NCBI GenBank assembly: GCA_900759455.1
Contig: CAAEVI010000067.1
Location: 1-27,248 of the forward strand
DNA from: Erysipelotrichaceae bacterium
GTDB taxonomy: Bacteria > Bacillota_I > Bacilli_A > Erysipelotrichales > Erysipelotrichaceae
Direction: 5' to 3'
DNA: 27,248 nt
Notes under the pieces: model-generated
Database searches by the model: none
Told to the model about the DNA's origin: nothing
Seen by the model: the letters and a program-made list of their open reading frames with translations, nothing else
Part shown: piece by piece, positions 7,456 through 15,928 of the stretch
Position numbering within the stretch: the stretch's first letter is position 1
Layout of the letters: every line of letters starts with the position of its first letter
Translations under genes and position numbers: made by a program

Positions 7456-7653
7456 GCGTTATCCCTCCTTGATCTTTCAAATATGATAACACAGGAAAAC
7501 AGCTAAAAAAAGACAAATGGGAACGGTTTTATATCCTTTTGCAAAGACCGTGTCTGTCCGGAAACAAACAGGGATGCAGATGCGCTGAGATGGGCGTTTG
7601 ACCCGTTCTTTCTGTTCTTTTGTACATACATTGATAATGCGAGGAGGAAGGAC

Positions 7654-9480
7654 ATGTGTGGAATTGCGGGAATCGTGGACTATGAACAATGGCATGAATC
7701 AATGAAACCTGATTTTCTGCAGGCAATGCAGGAAACGCTGCTGAGAAGAGGACCGGATCAGAAAGGAATCTGGCAGGCTGATTTTGTATCCTTGATACAT
7801 GCCCGGCTGAGCATCATCGATCTGGACAACGGGAAGCAGCCCATGCAGCGGGAAAACTGCTGCATGGTCTACAACGGAGAGCTTTACAACAGTGAGGAGC
7901 TGCGTCAGGAGCTGGTGCAGGACGGATGGTCATTCGCAACACAAAGCGATACCGAGGTCGTGCTTGTCAGTTATCTGCAATGGAAAGAAAAATGTGTGGA
8001 AAGAATGAACGGGATCTTTGCCTTTGCCGTCTGGGATACGTATCGCAAAGAACTGTTTGTCGCCCGGGACCCGATGGGGGTCAAGCCGTTTTTCTATGCA
8101 TTCAGGAACCATGCTTTTTTGTTTGGAAGCGAGCTGAAAACACTGCTGGCTCATCCCTTTGTTGAACCAAAGATCGATCAGGAGGGAATCTTGCAGCTGA
8201 TGCTGCTGGGACCGGGCCGGATCTCGGGAAATGCTGTTTTTAAAGATGTATCGGAACTGAAGCCGGGCATGTGCGGTTTTGTGGATGTGCACGGACTTCA
8301 CAGCTGGCAGTATGTGACATTCAAAGACCGCCGGCATACAGATTCACTGGAAGCGACCGTGCAGAAAGTAAGGACGCTGGTGAAAGATGCCATACGGCGA
8401 CAGCTGAAGGCGGATGTGGAGGTCGGTACATTTTTATCCGGAGGACTGGATTCCAGCATTATCAGTGCCTATGCCGCAAAGCTGTTTGCACAGGAAGGAA
8501 AGACACTTCATACATTTTCTTTGGACTATGAAGACAATGACCGCTATTTTCAAGTGACCAAATTTCAGCCAAATGCCGATCCGTATTATATTGAACTGAT
8601 GACTCGAAACATTCGAAGCGAGCATCATCACATCGTGCTGAAACCACAGGATGTGGCACAGGCCCTGTATGCGGCCGTGGATGCACGGGATCTGCCCGGC
8701 ATGGCTGATGTAGACAGTTCGCTTCTGCTGTTCTGCAAGGAAATATCCAAATATGTGAAAGTGACCTTATCGGGAGAATGCGCGGATGAGCTTTTCGGCG
8801 GCTACCCATGGTACCGTGATCCGCAGATCCGCATGCAAGAGGGATTCCCGTGGTCGCAGACGACCGGATATCGCAGTGAATTCATCCGCGATGATGTGCT
8901 GAAGGACAGAGATCCGTTTGCATACGTAACTTACTGGTATGAAAAAAGCATTCGTGAAGCTGACTGTGTGTTTGATCTGAATCGAAACGAACGTCGTCTT
9001 CGGGAGATGGTCACACTGAATATGAACTGGTTCATGCAGACCCTGCTGGATCGCAAGGACCGAATGAGCATGTATTCATCGCTGGAAGTGCGTGTTCCCT
9101 TCTGTGATGTAAGATTAGCGCAGTATTTATACAGTATTCCCTGGGAAATGAAAGATTACAAAGGATATGAAAAAGGATTGCTGCGGGAAGCGGTCAAAGG
9201 ACTGCTGCCGCAGGAAGTCTTATGGCGAAAGAAGAGCCCGTACCCGAAGACATGGCATCCGCGCTATCGATCATGTGTAACAAAAATGATGGAAGAAGTG
9301 ATCCATGATCCCCATGCACCATTGTTTGATATCATAAAGAAGGAAAGAGTCATGGAACTGCTGAAAGAGGAACGGCCGATCCCGTGGTATGGACAGCTGA
9401 TGACCACACCGCAGACAATTGCCTATCTGGTGCAGATGAATTACTGGCTGCAAACGTATAAAGTGAAGATCGTAGGATAA
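7654..9480 (+). CDS. asnB: asparagine synthase (glutamine-hydrolysing)
   Basis: A cytoplasmic 608-residue class-II glutamine amidotransferase that makes asparagine from aspartate, ATP and glutamine. The initiator Met is followed directly by the nucleophile Cys2 (MCGIAG), which fixes the start and implies Met removal. The glutaminase domain (about 1-210) shows RGPDQKG, HARLSIIDL and MVYNGELYN. The synthetase domain carries the PP-loop SGGLDSS (262-268), SGECADELFGGY and the C-terminal YSSLEVRVPFCD. The ribosome site GAGGAGGAAGGAC is strong. It stands alone: scrR diverges from it, and a terminator follows. A possible -35 TTGACC lies at 7598-7603 but no convincing -10 follows. No T-box or other leader was recognised. 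Confidence 0.95.
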   Translation: MCGIAGIVDYEQWHESMKPDFLQAMQETLLRRGPDQKGIWQADFVSLIHARLSIIDLDNGKQPMQRENCCMVYNGELYNSEELRQELVQDGWSFATQSDTEVVLVSYLQWKEKCVERMNGIFAFAVWDTYRKELFVARDPMGVKPFFYAFRNHAFLFGSELKTLLAHPFVEPKIDQEGILQLMLLGPGRISGNAVFKDVSELKPGMCGFVDVHGLHSWQYVTFKDRRHTDSLEATVQKVRTLVKDAIRRQLKADVEVGTFLSGGLDSSIISAYAAKLFAQEGKTLHTFSLDYEDNDRYFQVTKFQPNADPYYIELMTRNIRSEHHHIVLKPQDVAQALYAAVDARDLPGMADVDSSLLLFCKEISKYVKVTLSGECADELFGGYPWYRDPQIRMQEGFPWSQTTGYRSEFIRDDVLKDRDPFAYVTYWYEKSIREADCVFDLNRNERRLREMVTLNMNWFMQTLLDRKDRMSMYSSLEVRVPFCDVRLAQYLYSIPWEMKDYKGYEKGLLREAVKGLLPQEVLWRKKSPYPKTWHPRYRSCVTKMMEEVIHDPHAPLFDIIKKERVMELLKEERPIPWYGQLMTTPQTIAYLVQMNYWLQTYKVKIVG

Positions 9481-9511
9481 CAGTCGGAAATACGTTCCGG
9501 CTGTTTTTTTT
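9481..9511 (+). terminator. asnB terminator
   Basis: CAGTCGGAA (9481-9489) pairs with TTCCGGCTG (9495-9503) with one G-U pair, followed by eight T. It begins at the base after the asnB stop. Confidence 0.85.
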
Positions 9512-9558
9512 GTCCGATATGCGATAAATAGGCAACATTATGTGGAATTATGTAACTT

Positions 9559-9585
9559 TTAGCACTCTTGTTGAAAAAGTGCTAA
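9559..9585 (+). promoter_or_regulatory. CIRCE element (HrcA operator) upstream of ftsH
   Basis: TTAGCACTC-N9-AAGTGCTAA matches the CIRCE consensus TTAGCACTC-N9-GAGTGCTAA in every arm base but one, with the exact 9-nt spacing. It covers the promoter -35, so bound HrcA would block transcription. HrcA is not encoded in the window. Confidence 0.85.
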
Positions 9586-9598
9586 TTCCGTGTATAAT
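9571..9598 (+). promoter_or_regulatory. ftsH promoter
   Basis: TTGAAA (9571-9576), 16 nt, TATAAT (9593-9598); start expected near 9605. A perfect 10-bp palindrome, GAGTATACTC, covers the start region at 9601-9610. Confidence 0.75.
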
Positions 9599-9633
9599 CA
9601 GAGTATACTCAATAACAAACAGGAGGTTGTTGT

Positions 9634-11475
9634 ATGAATAAGCAGAAAAAGCCATTGTATCGGTATTATTTACTTATTTTGCTTGCAATGCTTTTGATTA
9701 ATTTTATCTTCTTTCCTTCAGTCGGGGGACAAAGGACCAAAGAAGTGACGTATAGTGAATTCTTGGACAAGATCGAAGATAAGCAGATCCAAAATGTGGA
9801 AGTACACGATACGGAAATTTATTATACTTTGAAGGGAGAAGAGAATCAGGTGTATGTAACCGGCACGATGCAGGATGCGCAGCTGGTCGATCGTCTGGAT
9901 GAGGCCGGTGCAGTCTTCACCCGGGTACAGAGCGAAGAGATAAACCCGATTCTTTCTTATCTGATCACTTTATTCCTTCCGCTGCTGATTTTCTGGGGCT
10001 TAGGATCTTTCCTGTTCCGCCGCATGCAGAAAAAAATGGGAAAAGACTCTATGACGTTTGGAGGCGGTTCCGGTTTTGGCTTCGGCAATTTGGGAAAGAG
10101 CAACGCCAAAGTATATGTGCCTGCCCAGGATGGAAAAACATTTAAGGATGTGGCCGGTCAGGACGAGGCGAAAGAAGCACTGAAAGAGATTGTCGATTTT
10201 CTGAATAAACCGGAAAAATATAAGGAAATCGGAGCGCAGATGCCGAAAGGTGCACTGCTGGTAGGTCCTCCGGGAACCGGTAAAACGCTGCTTGCGAAAG
10301 CTGTTGCCGGAGAGGCCGGAGTTCCGTTCTTCTCTATCAGCGGCAGTGAGTTTGTCGAGATGTTTGTCGGCCGCGGTGCTGCCAAGGTCCGTGATCTGTT
10401 CCAGCAGGCCAGAGAAAAAGCACCGTGCATCGTGTTCATCGATGAGATCGATACTATCGGTAAAAAGCGTGACGGTGCGGGAATGACAGGCAATGATGAA
10501 CGTGAGCAGACACTCAATCAGCTGCTTGCGGAAATGGATGGCTTTGACGGCAGCAAAGGTGTCGTCATCCTGGCGGCAACGAACCGTCCGGAAAGTCTGG
10601 ATCCGGCACTGCTTCGTCCGGGCCGTTTTGACAGACGCATTCCGGTCGAACTTCCGGATCTTGCCGGTCGTGAGGCAATTTTGAAAGTACATGCCAAGAA
10701 CGTGAAATGCTCGCCGGCCATCGATTTTAATGCCATTGCCAGAGCAAGCGCGGGCGCAAGCGGTGCGGAACTGGCCAATATGATCAATGAGGCGGCTTTG
10801 CTGGCGGTAAAAGACGGCCGTAAGGCAATCGTGCAGAAGGACCTCGAAGAAGCTATCGAAACCGTTATTGCCGGATACCAGAAAAAAGGCAAGGTCATTT
10901 CCAATCGTGAAAAACTGATCGTTTCTTATCATGAGATCGGTCATGCCCTGGTAGCCGCATTATCAAAGGGAAGTGCGCCGGTACACAAGATCACGATCGT
11001 TCCGCGTACCAGCGGGGCACTTGGCTATACCATGCAGGTGGAGGAAGATGAGCATAACCTGATGACAAAGCAGGAGGCATATTCCAAGATCAAGACGCTG
11101 ACCGGCGGCCGCTGTGCCGAGGAACTGATCTTTGATTCGATCACCAGCGGTGCCAGCAATGATATCGAACAGGCAACGAAAATGGCAAGAGCCATGATCA
11201 CCCGCCTGGGAATGAGCGATACTTTTGGCATGACGGCTCTGGAAACTGTCAATAATCAGTACCTTGGTTCAGACAGTACGCTTGCATGCAGTGCCGAAAC
11301 AGCGGCTAAGATCGACGAAGAAGTCATTGCCCTGATCCGTCAGGCACACGACGAAGCGAAACAGCTGCTGAAAGACAATATCGGCAAGCTGCATGAACTT
11401 GCGAAATATCTTTATGAACATGAGACGATCACAGGTGAGGAGTTTATGCAGATCCTGAATCATAGCGCCGAATAA
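9634..11475 (+). CDS. ftsH: ATP-dependent zinc metalloprotease FtsH
   Basis: A membrane-anchored hexameric AAA+ protease of 613 residues that extracts and degrades membrane and short-lived cytoplasmic proteins. Order: TM1 (about 9-28), an extracytoplasmic domain, TM2 (about 108-128), then the AAA module with Walker A GPPGTGKT (211-218), Walker B IVFIDEID and the second region of homology (RPGRFDRRI). The protease domain carries the zinc site HEIGH (433-437) and the third ligand in SNDIEQAT. The motif has Ile where most FtsH proteins have Ala (HEAGH), but HEXXH is intact. The ATG follows AGGAGG at 9621-9626. A CIRCE-controlled promoter suggests heat-shock regulation. Monocistronic, between two terminators. 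Confidence 0.97.
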   Translation: MNKQKKPLYRYYLLILLAMLLINFIFFPSVGGQRTKEVTYSEFLDKIEDKQIQNVEVHDTEIYYTLKGEENQVYVTGTMQDAQLVDRLDEAGAVFTRVQSEEINPILSYLITLFLPLLIFWGLGSFLFRRMQKKMGKDSMTFGGGSGFGFGNLGKSNAKVYVPAQDGKTFKDVAGQDEAKEALKEIVDFLNKPEKYKEIGAQMPKGALLVGPPGTGKTLLAKAVAGEAGVPFFSISGSEFVEMFVGRGAAKVRDLFQQAREKAPCIVFIDEIDTIGKKRDGAGMTGNDEREQTLNQLLAEMDGFDGSKGVVILAATNRPESLDPALLRPGRFDRRIPVELPDLAGREAILKVHAKNVKCSPAIDFNAIARASAGASGAELANMINEAALLAVKDGRKAIVQKDLEEAIETVIAGYQKKGKVISNREKLIVSYHEIGHALVAALSKGSAPVHKITIVPRTSGALGYTMQVEEDEHNLMTKQEAYSKIKTLTGGRCAEELIFDSITSGASNDIEQATKMARAMITRLGMSDTFGMTALETVNNQYLGSDSTLACSAETAAKIDEEVIALIRQAHDEAKQLLKDNIGKLHELAKYLYEHETITGEEFMQILNHSAE

Positions 11476-11486
11476 CACGCATACGA

Positions 11487-11524
11487 AAACAAGGGTCCCC
11501 TTTTAGGCAAGGAGACCCTTGTTT
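11487..11524. terminator. bidirectional terminator between ftsH and the convergent pseudouridine synthase
   Basis: The 11-bp arms AAACAAGGGTC (11487-11497) and GACCCTTGTTT (11514-11524) are perfect, with a further CCTT/AAGG inside. The right arm overlaps the first two bases of the minus-strand gene's stop codon. The U-tracts on either side are modest. Confidence 0.8.
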
Positions 11525-12398
11525 ATTTGATCAGGTCAAAAAAACTGTCGTCATGGTCTGTGATGAAAACGGGCTCGTCGCTGAAGGGGTCATGAAAAGA
11601 CAAGGAAGCGGCGTGCAGCGCCAGCCGCGGACAGTGATCGTCTTTACCGTAAAGAACATCTCCCAGCAGCGGATGATGGATGCTGCTCATGTGAAGACGG
11701 ATCTGGTGCGTTCGTCCGGTTTTGATATGAACACGAAGCAGTGACCAGTCTTCCCCTTCCTTTATTTTTCGGTACTCTGTGTATGCCGGTTTACCGTCGG
11801 GATGGATCATCATGCGGTTGAGTACGGAATTGTCTTTCATGATCGGCAGTTCAATGGTGCCGTGTTCTTTGGTTTTTCCATGGACAATGCAGAGATACTC
11901 TTTCTCAAGAATACCTTGCTGTCGCTGATGCTGCAGCCGCTGGGCGGCAATCGGATGCTTGGCAAAAACGGCAATGCCCGAAGTATCCTTATCAAGCCGT
12001 CCGACGGCATGAAGGGTCGTTGCCCTACCTGCTTGTTTCAGCAGTGCGTCGAGCTGGATGCTGAGCGTATCATAGTAATGACCGTGACTGGGATGGAAAG
12101 CCAGATCGAAGGGCTTGTGAACACAGATCAGATCCTCATTTTCCCATAAGATGCGCAAAGCGGGGACAGGATCGGGAGCGTTCAAGTCATGTGTTGTTTT
12201 TCCCAGCAGCAGGCTGACTTCATCTCCTTCACTGAGCATATGATCTGTTTTGCAGGATCTATCGTTGACCCGGATCCCGTTTTCGATAAATTTCAGACGA
12301 CTGATCTGCCGTCTGGTCAGTTTGAGCCTTTTGTATAAAAAAGTGCTCAGCCGGATCCCGTTGTCTTCTGCAGAAACCTTGGTTTTCCAGGTGCGCAT
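11523..12398 (-). CDS. RluA-family 23S/tRNA pseudouridine synthase
   Basis: A 291-residue enzyme that isomerises uridine to pseudouridine in RNA. An N-terminal S4-like RNA-binding segment (about 12-65, LSTFLYKRLKLTRRQISRLKFIENGIRVND) precedes the catalytic domain. That domain has the RluA motif GRLDKDTSG with the catalytic Asp, and downstream HIKTGRTHQIRLHM and HPLLGDVLYG. It belongs to the RluD-like group (YlyB/YjbO/YhcT in Bacillus), but which uridines it modifies cannot be told from sequence alone, so no symbol is given. The ATG at 12398 follows AAAAGGAGAGAGG. It is transcribed alone, convergent with ftsH, from an extended -10 promoter at 12422-12430. Confidence 0.9.
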   Translation of the reverse strand: MRTWKTKVSAEDNGIRLSTFLYKRLKLTRRQISRLKFIENGIRVNDRSCKTDHMLSEGDEVSLLLGKTTHDLNAPDPVPALRILWENEDLICVHKPFDLAFHPSHGHYYDTLSIQLDALLKQAGRATTLHAVGRLDKDTSGIAVFAKHPIAAQRLQHQRQQGILEKEYLCIVHGKTKEHGTIELPIMKDNSVLNRMMIHPDGKPAYTEYRKIKEGEDWSLLRVHIKTGRTHQIRLHMSSIHHPLLGDVLYGKDDHCPRLALHAASLSFHDPFSDEPVFITDHDDSFFDLIK

Positions 12399-12421
12399 GA
12401 GCCTCTCTCCTTTTTTCAGTC

Positions 12422-12450
12422 ATTATAGCATACGCATCGCCACATCAAAA
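12422..12450 (-). promoter_or_regulatory. promoter of the pseudouridine synthase gene
   Basis: The minus strand reads TATGC-TATAAT (-10 at 12427-12422, extended TGn) with a poor -35 (TTTTGA at 12450-12445, 17-nt spacing). The transcript would start about 20 nt before the ATG. Confidence 0.5.
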
Positions 12451-12472
12451 GAAAAGCCGGCATGATGCCGGC
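12446..12472 (-). terminator. terminator of the YjzC-like gene
   Basis: GCCGGCA (12456-12462), TGA loop and TGCCGGC (12466-12472) form a perfect GC-rich stem. On the minus strand it is followed by TTTTCTTTT. It overlaps the -35 region of the next minus-strand promoter. Confidence 0.8.
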
Positions 12473-12499
12473 CTGAGGTTTGAGTCGAAATGACCCTTG

Positions 12500-12661
12500 T
12501 TACTGCTCTTTGTAGTAGCAGCCTTCTTCCTGTGCAGGTGGAAAACGTCTTCCTTTTTCTACATCGATGTCTTCACTTACACACTTTCCATCCGCATTGT
12601 AGCGTGAGTATTTTCCAGTCTTCTCACAGTTCATTCCCGGACGGTATTTTTTGTTTGCCAT
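12500..12661 (-). CDS. YjzC-like small protein, 53 residues
   Basis: A short gene with strong signals: ATG at 12661 preceded by GGGAGGTG, TAA at 12500-12502, and its own GC-rich terminator about 30 nt further on. The product begins MANKKYRPG and contains a TGKYSRYNADGKCV segment, then IDVEKGRRFPP near residue 32-42. The pattern PG...TG.Y......G....I.V.KG..FPP resembles the YjzC-like family of 50-60-residue Firmicutes proteins with no known function. It is charged, lacks membrane segments and has three cysteines (12, 28, 48). The gene is monocistronic. The family call is from memory of the pattern, so moderate; that it is a real gene is more certain. Confidence 0.7.
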   Translation of the reverse strand: MANKKYRPGMNCEKTGKYSRYNADGKCVSEDIDVEKGRRFPPAQEEGCYYKEQ

Positions 12662-12854
12662 TGATTAGCACCTCCCAGTAGCTAGTATGTCAAAGCTTCA
12701 GACACTTATGCAAAAAAAAAACGACAGGAATATGAACAGGCACACCCAAGGGCTCATGAATTTGTTTTTGGTTTGTGAAAATAGGAATGAATCTGAACAT
12801 TGAGTGTGATAAAATAAAAAAGATCAAGAGAGACAAAATAAAGGAGGATACCTT

Positions 12855-13625
12855 ATGAAAATACTGGCAAGCGATTATGACGGAACATACCGTTATGAGC
12901 CGAAAGTAACAAAAGAGGATCTCGATGCCGTGAAACGCTGGCAGAAGGAAGGAAATCTGTTTGTCATGGTAACGGGAAGAAGCATGGAATCCTTTACCAA
13001 AGAAATCGAGGTAAACGGTTTTCACTGTGACTATATCATCGCCAACAACGGCGGTGTCATCTATGACGGTGACATGAATCAAATGAAAGTAAGCTATATG
13101 GATTTTGAACAGGCACTGCTCCTGATCGATTATATCCGTACGCTTCCATGTGCAAGTTATGTCATCAACGACGGTTACCATCGCCATCGCGTCGTGATCG
13201 ACGAAAATCAGGAAGATCGCAAATACGCGGATATGCCGCAGACAATGGGAGAGCAGGAGCTGCTTGCAAACGGAAAGATCGCACAGATCGTCATATCGCT
13301 CAATGACGATGACCTGGCGCAGGAGATCGTTCGGTTCGTGAATCAGCAGTTCAACGGCTATATGCAGGCTTATGCGAACCGTAACTGTGTGGACATCGTT
13401 CCATCAGGCATTTCCAAAGCCGGCGGGCTTGAATTCGTGATGCAGTATGCGGGCATTAAAGAATCCGAGGTGTATCCGATCGGCGATTCATATAATGATC
13501 TGCCGATGATCGAAGCATTCAACGGTTTCTGCGTGGAGGCCGCTCCTCAGGAAATCAAAGACAGTAGCAGTCATGTTTATCTTTCTGTCAGTGACTGCAT
13601 CAATGATCTTTTGAAGCAAAAGTAA
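12855..13625 (+). CDS. Cof-type HAD-superfamily phosphatase
   Basis: A 256-residue cytoplasmic phosphatase of the HAD IIB (Cof/YidA) group, which typically hydrolyses small phosphorylated metabolites such as sugar phosphates or flavin phosphates. Motif I is DYDGT (residues 7-11, nucleophile and acid/base Asp). Motif II is the Thr in MVTGRS, and motif III/IV is GDSYNDLPMI near the C-terminus preceded by GISKAGGLEFV. The first Asp pair reads DYDGT rather than the common DLDGT, which is tolerated. The ribosome site AAAGGAGGATACCTT is strong. It is followed after 22 nt by cdaA and may be co-transcribed with it. The natural substrate cannot be predicted. Confidence 0.88.
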   Translation: MKILASDYDGTYRYEPKVTKEDLDAVKRWQKEGNLFVMVTGRSMESFTKEIEVNGFHCDYIIANNGGVIYDGDMNQMKVSYMDFEQALLLIDYIRTLPCASYVINDGYHRHRVVIDENQEDRKYADMPQTMGEQELLANGKIAQIVISLNDDDLAQEIVRFVNQQFNGYMQAYANRNCVDIVPSGISKAGGLEFVMQYAGIKESEVYPIGDSYNDLPMIEAFNGFCVEAAPQEIKDSSSHVYLSVSDCINDLLKQK

Positions 13626-13647
13626 TGACAGGCGGAAAGGAGTGTCT

Positions 13648-14586
13648 ATGTTCAATCTTACGATCAGTGAAATATGGAATGTGGTCCGGGCGCTTCTTGA
13701 TATCGGGATCGTATGGGCCGTTATCTTTTTCGGACTTCGTATTGTCCGCAACAACTCAAGGACAATACAGATTTTTAAGGGTATTTTGTTTATTTTTATC
13801 GTAAAGGGAATTGCCATGCTGATCGGGCTCACTACGATCAACTATATTGCCGACATGGTGCTCAGCTGGGGCGTCGTGGTCGTCGTGATCATTTTTCAGC
13901 CGGAAATCCGAATGCTGTTGGAAAAACTGGGAAAGACGAGCGTTCTGACAAGGCTGATCTCATTATCGAATAATGAGAGGGAACATCTGGTGAATGAACT
14001 TGTGAAAGCCTGTGAGCAGATGTCCTCCACGAAGACAGGGGCGCTGATTTCCCTGGAACAGGGACAAAATCTGAGTGACTACATTAAGACCGGAACCAGC
14101 ATGAATTCACAGGTTTCCTGTGAACTGCTTTGTTCGATCTTTCAGTATGGAACACCGCTTCATGACGGTGCCGTGATCATCCAGGGAGTCAAGATCGCCT
14201 GCGCGGCCGCCTATTTTCCGCCTACGACAAAAGAACTGCCGACCAGTTACGGTGCAAGACATCGTGCCGCTGTCGGTATCAGCGAGATCACTGACTCGAT
14301 CACGATCATTGTCAGTGAAGAAACTGGAAATATATCCATTGCGGAAAGCGGAGATCTGAAGGTATACAGTGTGGCCCAGCTGCGTGCATATCTGATGGAG
14401 CGTTATCAAGTGGAGTCACTGGATGAAGAGGGACCGCAGTCTGTTTTTGAGCCTGTTGCCGCAAAAGAAGAAGACGAAGAAAACGAAAGCGGCGATGATC
14501 TTATCCCTACAGAGGCAGTTGTCGTGAAATACCGCAGAAACAGAACGGGCAGAAAACGTCGTCGGAAGGGAAGTGACCGTTCATGA
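13648..14586 (+). CDS. cdaA: diadenylate cyclase CdaA (c-di-AMP synthase)
   Basis: A membrane enzyme of 312 residues that condenses two ATP into cyclic di-AMP, the second messenger for potassium and wall homeostasis in Firmicutes. Three hydrophobic helices (about residues 12-30, 36-55, 58-78) precede the DAC domain. That domain carries the catalytic HDGAVI (D173) and ATP-contacting RHRAAVG (R204-R206) motifs. The C-terminus ends in an acidic stretch (AAKEEDEENESGDD) followed by a strongly basic tail (KYRRNRTGRKRRRKG), longer than in B. subtilis CdaA. ATG 13648 is chosen over GTG 13642, which overlaps the GGAG ribosome site. It overlaps cdaR by 4 bp (ATGA), indicating coupled translation; glmM follows, the conserved cluster. 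Confidence 0.95.
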   Translation: MFNLTISEIWNVVRALLDIGIVWAVIFFGLRIVRNNSRTIQIFKGILFIFIVKGIAMLIGLTTINYIADMVLSWGVVVVVIIFQPEIRMLLEKLGKTSVLTRLISLSNNEREHLVNELVKACEQMSSTKTGALISLEQGQNLSDYIKTGTSMNSQVSCELLCSIFQYGTPLHDGAVIIQGVKIACAAAYFPPTTKELPTSYGARHRAAVGISEITDSITIIVSEETGNISIAESGDLKVYSVAQLRAYLMERYQVESLDEEGPQSVFEPVAAKEEDEENESGDDLIPTEAVVVKYRRNRTGRKRRRKGSDRS

Positions 14587-15914
14587 ATTGGGGAAGAATA
14601 CGTGACAACGGCGAAGACCGCCGTGAGATCAGAGAAAATCTGGCTGAAAAATATTCCCGCATGGAACGGACATTCGGCCGTTTCTACAAATGGATCTCCG
14701 CATGGACCGACCGGATCCTGTTTTCACAGCGTTACGGTCAGCTGGTTGCCCTGATCCTGGCTTTGTTTGTATATGCGATCATCAATATAGGAGACAGTGC
14801 ATCTTCCATTTTCGAGACCAAGCAGGTCTATACCTTTTATGCACAGCCGGTTACGGTCTTGGTCAATGAGGAAACCTATGAGGTCAGCGGTGTGCCTGAA
14901 ACGGTGGATGTACAGCTGCAGGGCGATATGAATGATCTGCAGATGATCCGGCAGCAGAATAATCTCAGCGTGGTTGCGGACCTGCGGCAGCTGGGAGAAG
15001 GAAGCAGCGAGATCCAGCTGGAAGTACAAAATATTCCGTCACGGGTGCAGGTCTTCATTGAATCCGGCAATGTAAATGTCGTTTTAAAGAAAAAAATAAC
15101 GAGAGCATTTGATCTTGGATATGATTTTGTCAATCAGTCGCAAATGGATGCGACTTATGATCTCGGCGAACCGCAGTTTGAATCAGACAAAGTAAGCGTC
15201 AGGGCAAGTGAAGATACGCTCAACAACGTTTCCTATGTCAAAGCACTGATTGATGTGACAGGCGTCAACAGCGATTTCGAGATCGATGCCCCGCTGGCCG
15301 CTTATGATAAAAACGGTGAAAAACTGGATGTGGATATCATTCCTTCTACCATGAAGGCTAAGGTAAGCGTTACACAGCCGAAAAAAAGTGTGCCGATCCG
15401 CGTCGTGAAGGTAGGCAGCATGGAAAATGATCTGGCAATCGAAACCTGTACGCTGTCGCAGGATAAAATAACCCTGTATGGCAAACAAAGCGTTCTGGAT
15501 CAGATCAGCAGCATTGATGTTTCCTTACCGGTATCGAGCATTACCGGTGACCGAACGCTGAAGCTGCCGATCACGCTGCCAAGCGGTATCACGACATCCG
15601 ACATCAGCGAAGTGTCCATCAGCGTAACGGTCGGAAAACAAAGCAAAAAGACATTTAAGGATGTACCGATCAAGTTTGTCAACCTGGGAGACAGGGAAGC
15701 AAGCAGTGATATCAGCAGTGTGGATGTCACGGTCTACGGCGGTGAGGAGATGTTGCAAAAAATCGATAAAGAGGATATTATTGTAACAGCCGATCTTAAA
15801 GGTCTCAGCGAAAACAAAAAAACAAGTCTGGCGCTGAAAGTCAGCGGTGAAAACAGGCTTGTCGACTACAAGCTGGAAATCAGCGAGATCAGTGTAACAG
15901 TAACAAAGAAATAA
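14583..15914 (+). CDS. cdaR: CdaR, YbbR-domain regulator of CdaA
   Basis: A 443-residue protein anchored by one transmembrane helix (about residues 54-72, GQLVALILALFVYAIINIG). About 370 extracytoplasmic residues follow, made of successive YbbR-type beta domains; repeated FxxVPI(K/R)FVN / VPIRVVKVG and VSVxxP-like strands are visible. In Bacillus and Listeria CdaR binds CdaA and modulates c-di-AMP output. The N-terminal cytoplasmic piece (1-50) is charged. It starts inside the end of cdaA (ATGA overlap) and is followed 14 nt later by glmM with an AAAGGAG ribosome site. YbbR sequences diverge quickly; the identity rests on topology and gene order, which are unambiguous. Confidence 0.92.
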   Translation: MNWGRIRDNGEDRREIRENLAEKYSRMERTFGRFYKWISAWTDRILFSQRYGQLVALILALFVYAIINIGDSASSIFETKQVYTFYAQPVTVLVNEETYEVSGVPETVDVQLQGDMNDLQMIRQQNNLSVVADLRQLGEGSSEIQLEVQNIPSRVQVFIESGNVNVVLKKKITRAFDLGYDFVNQSQMDATYDLGEPQFESDKVSVRASEDTLNNVSYVKALIDVTGVNSDFEIDAPLAAYDKNGEKLDVDIIPSTMKAKVSVTQPKKSVPIRVVKVGSMENDLAIETCTLSQDKITLYGKQSVLDQISSIDVSLPVSSITGDRTLKLPITLPSGITTSDISEVSISVTVGKQSKKTFKDVPIKFVNLGDREASSDISSVDVTVYGGEEMLQKIDKEDIIVTADLKGLSENKKTSLALKVSGENRLVDYKLEISEISVTVTKK

Positions 15915-15928
15915 AAGGAGAAAGACAT

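Noticed and set aside
7456..7500. ScrR autoregulatory operator
   Set aside because: No copy of the GGTATCGGTACC palindrome; only a weak TATCAT -10 on the minus strand.
7518..7531. TGGGAACGGTTTTA as a second cre site upstream of scrR/asnB
   Set aside because: Two mismatches from the cre consensus and no firm promoter to place it against; not listed as a feature.
7500..7653. T-box or amino-acid riboswitch upstream of asnB
   Set aside because: No T-box sequence, specifier stem or leader terminator could be found in the 198 bp between scrR and asnB.
10000..10944. 314-codon open frame on the minus strand opposite ftsH
   Set aside because: It mirrors the ftsH coding frame, has no ribosome site or recognisable domain, and its composition (rich in His, Arg, Cys, Phe) is typical of an antisense shadow.
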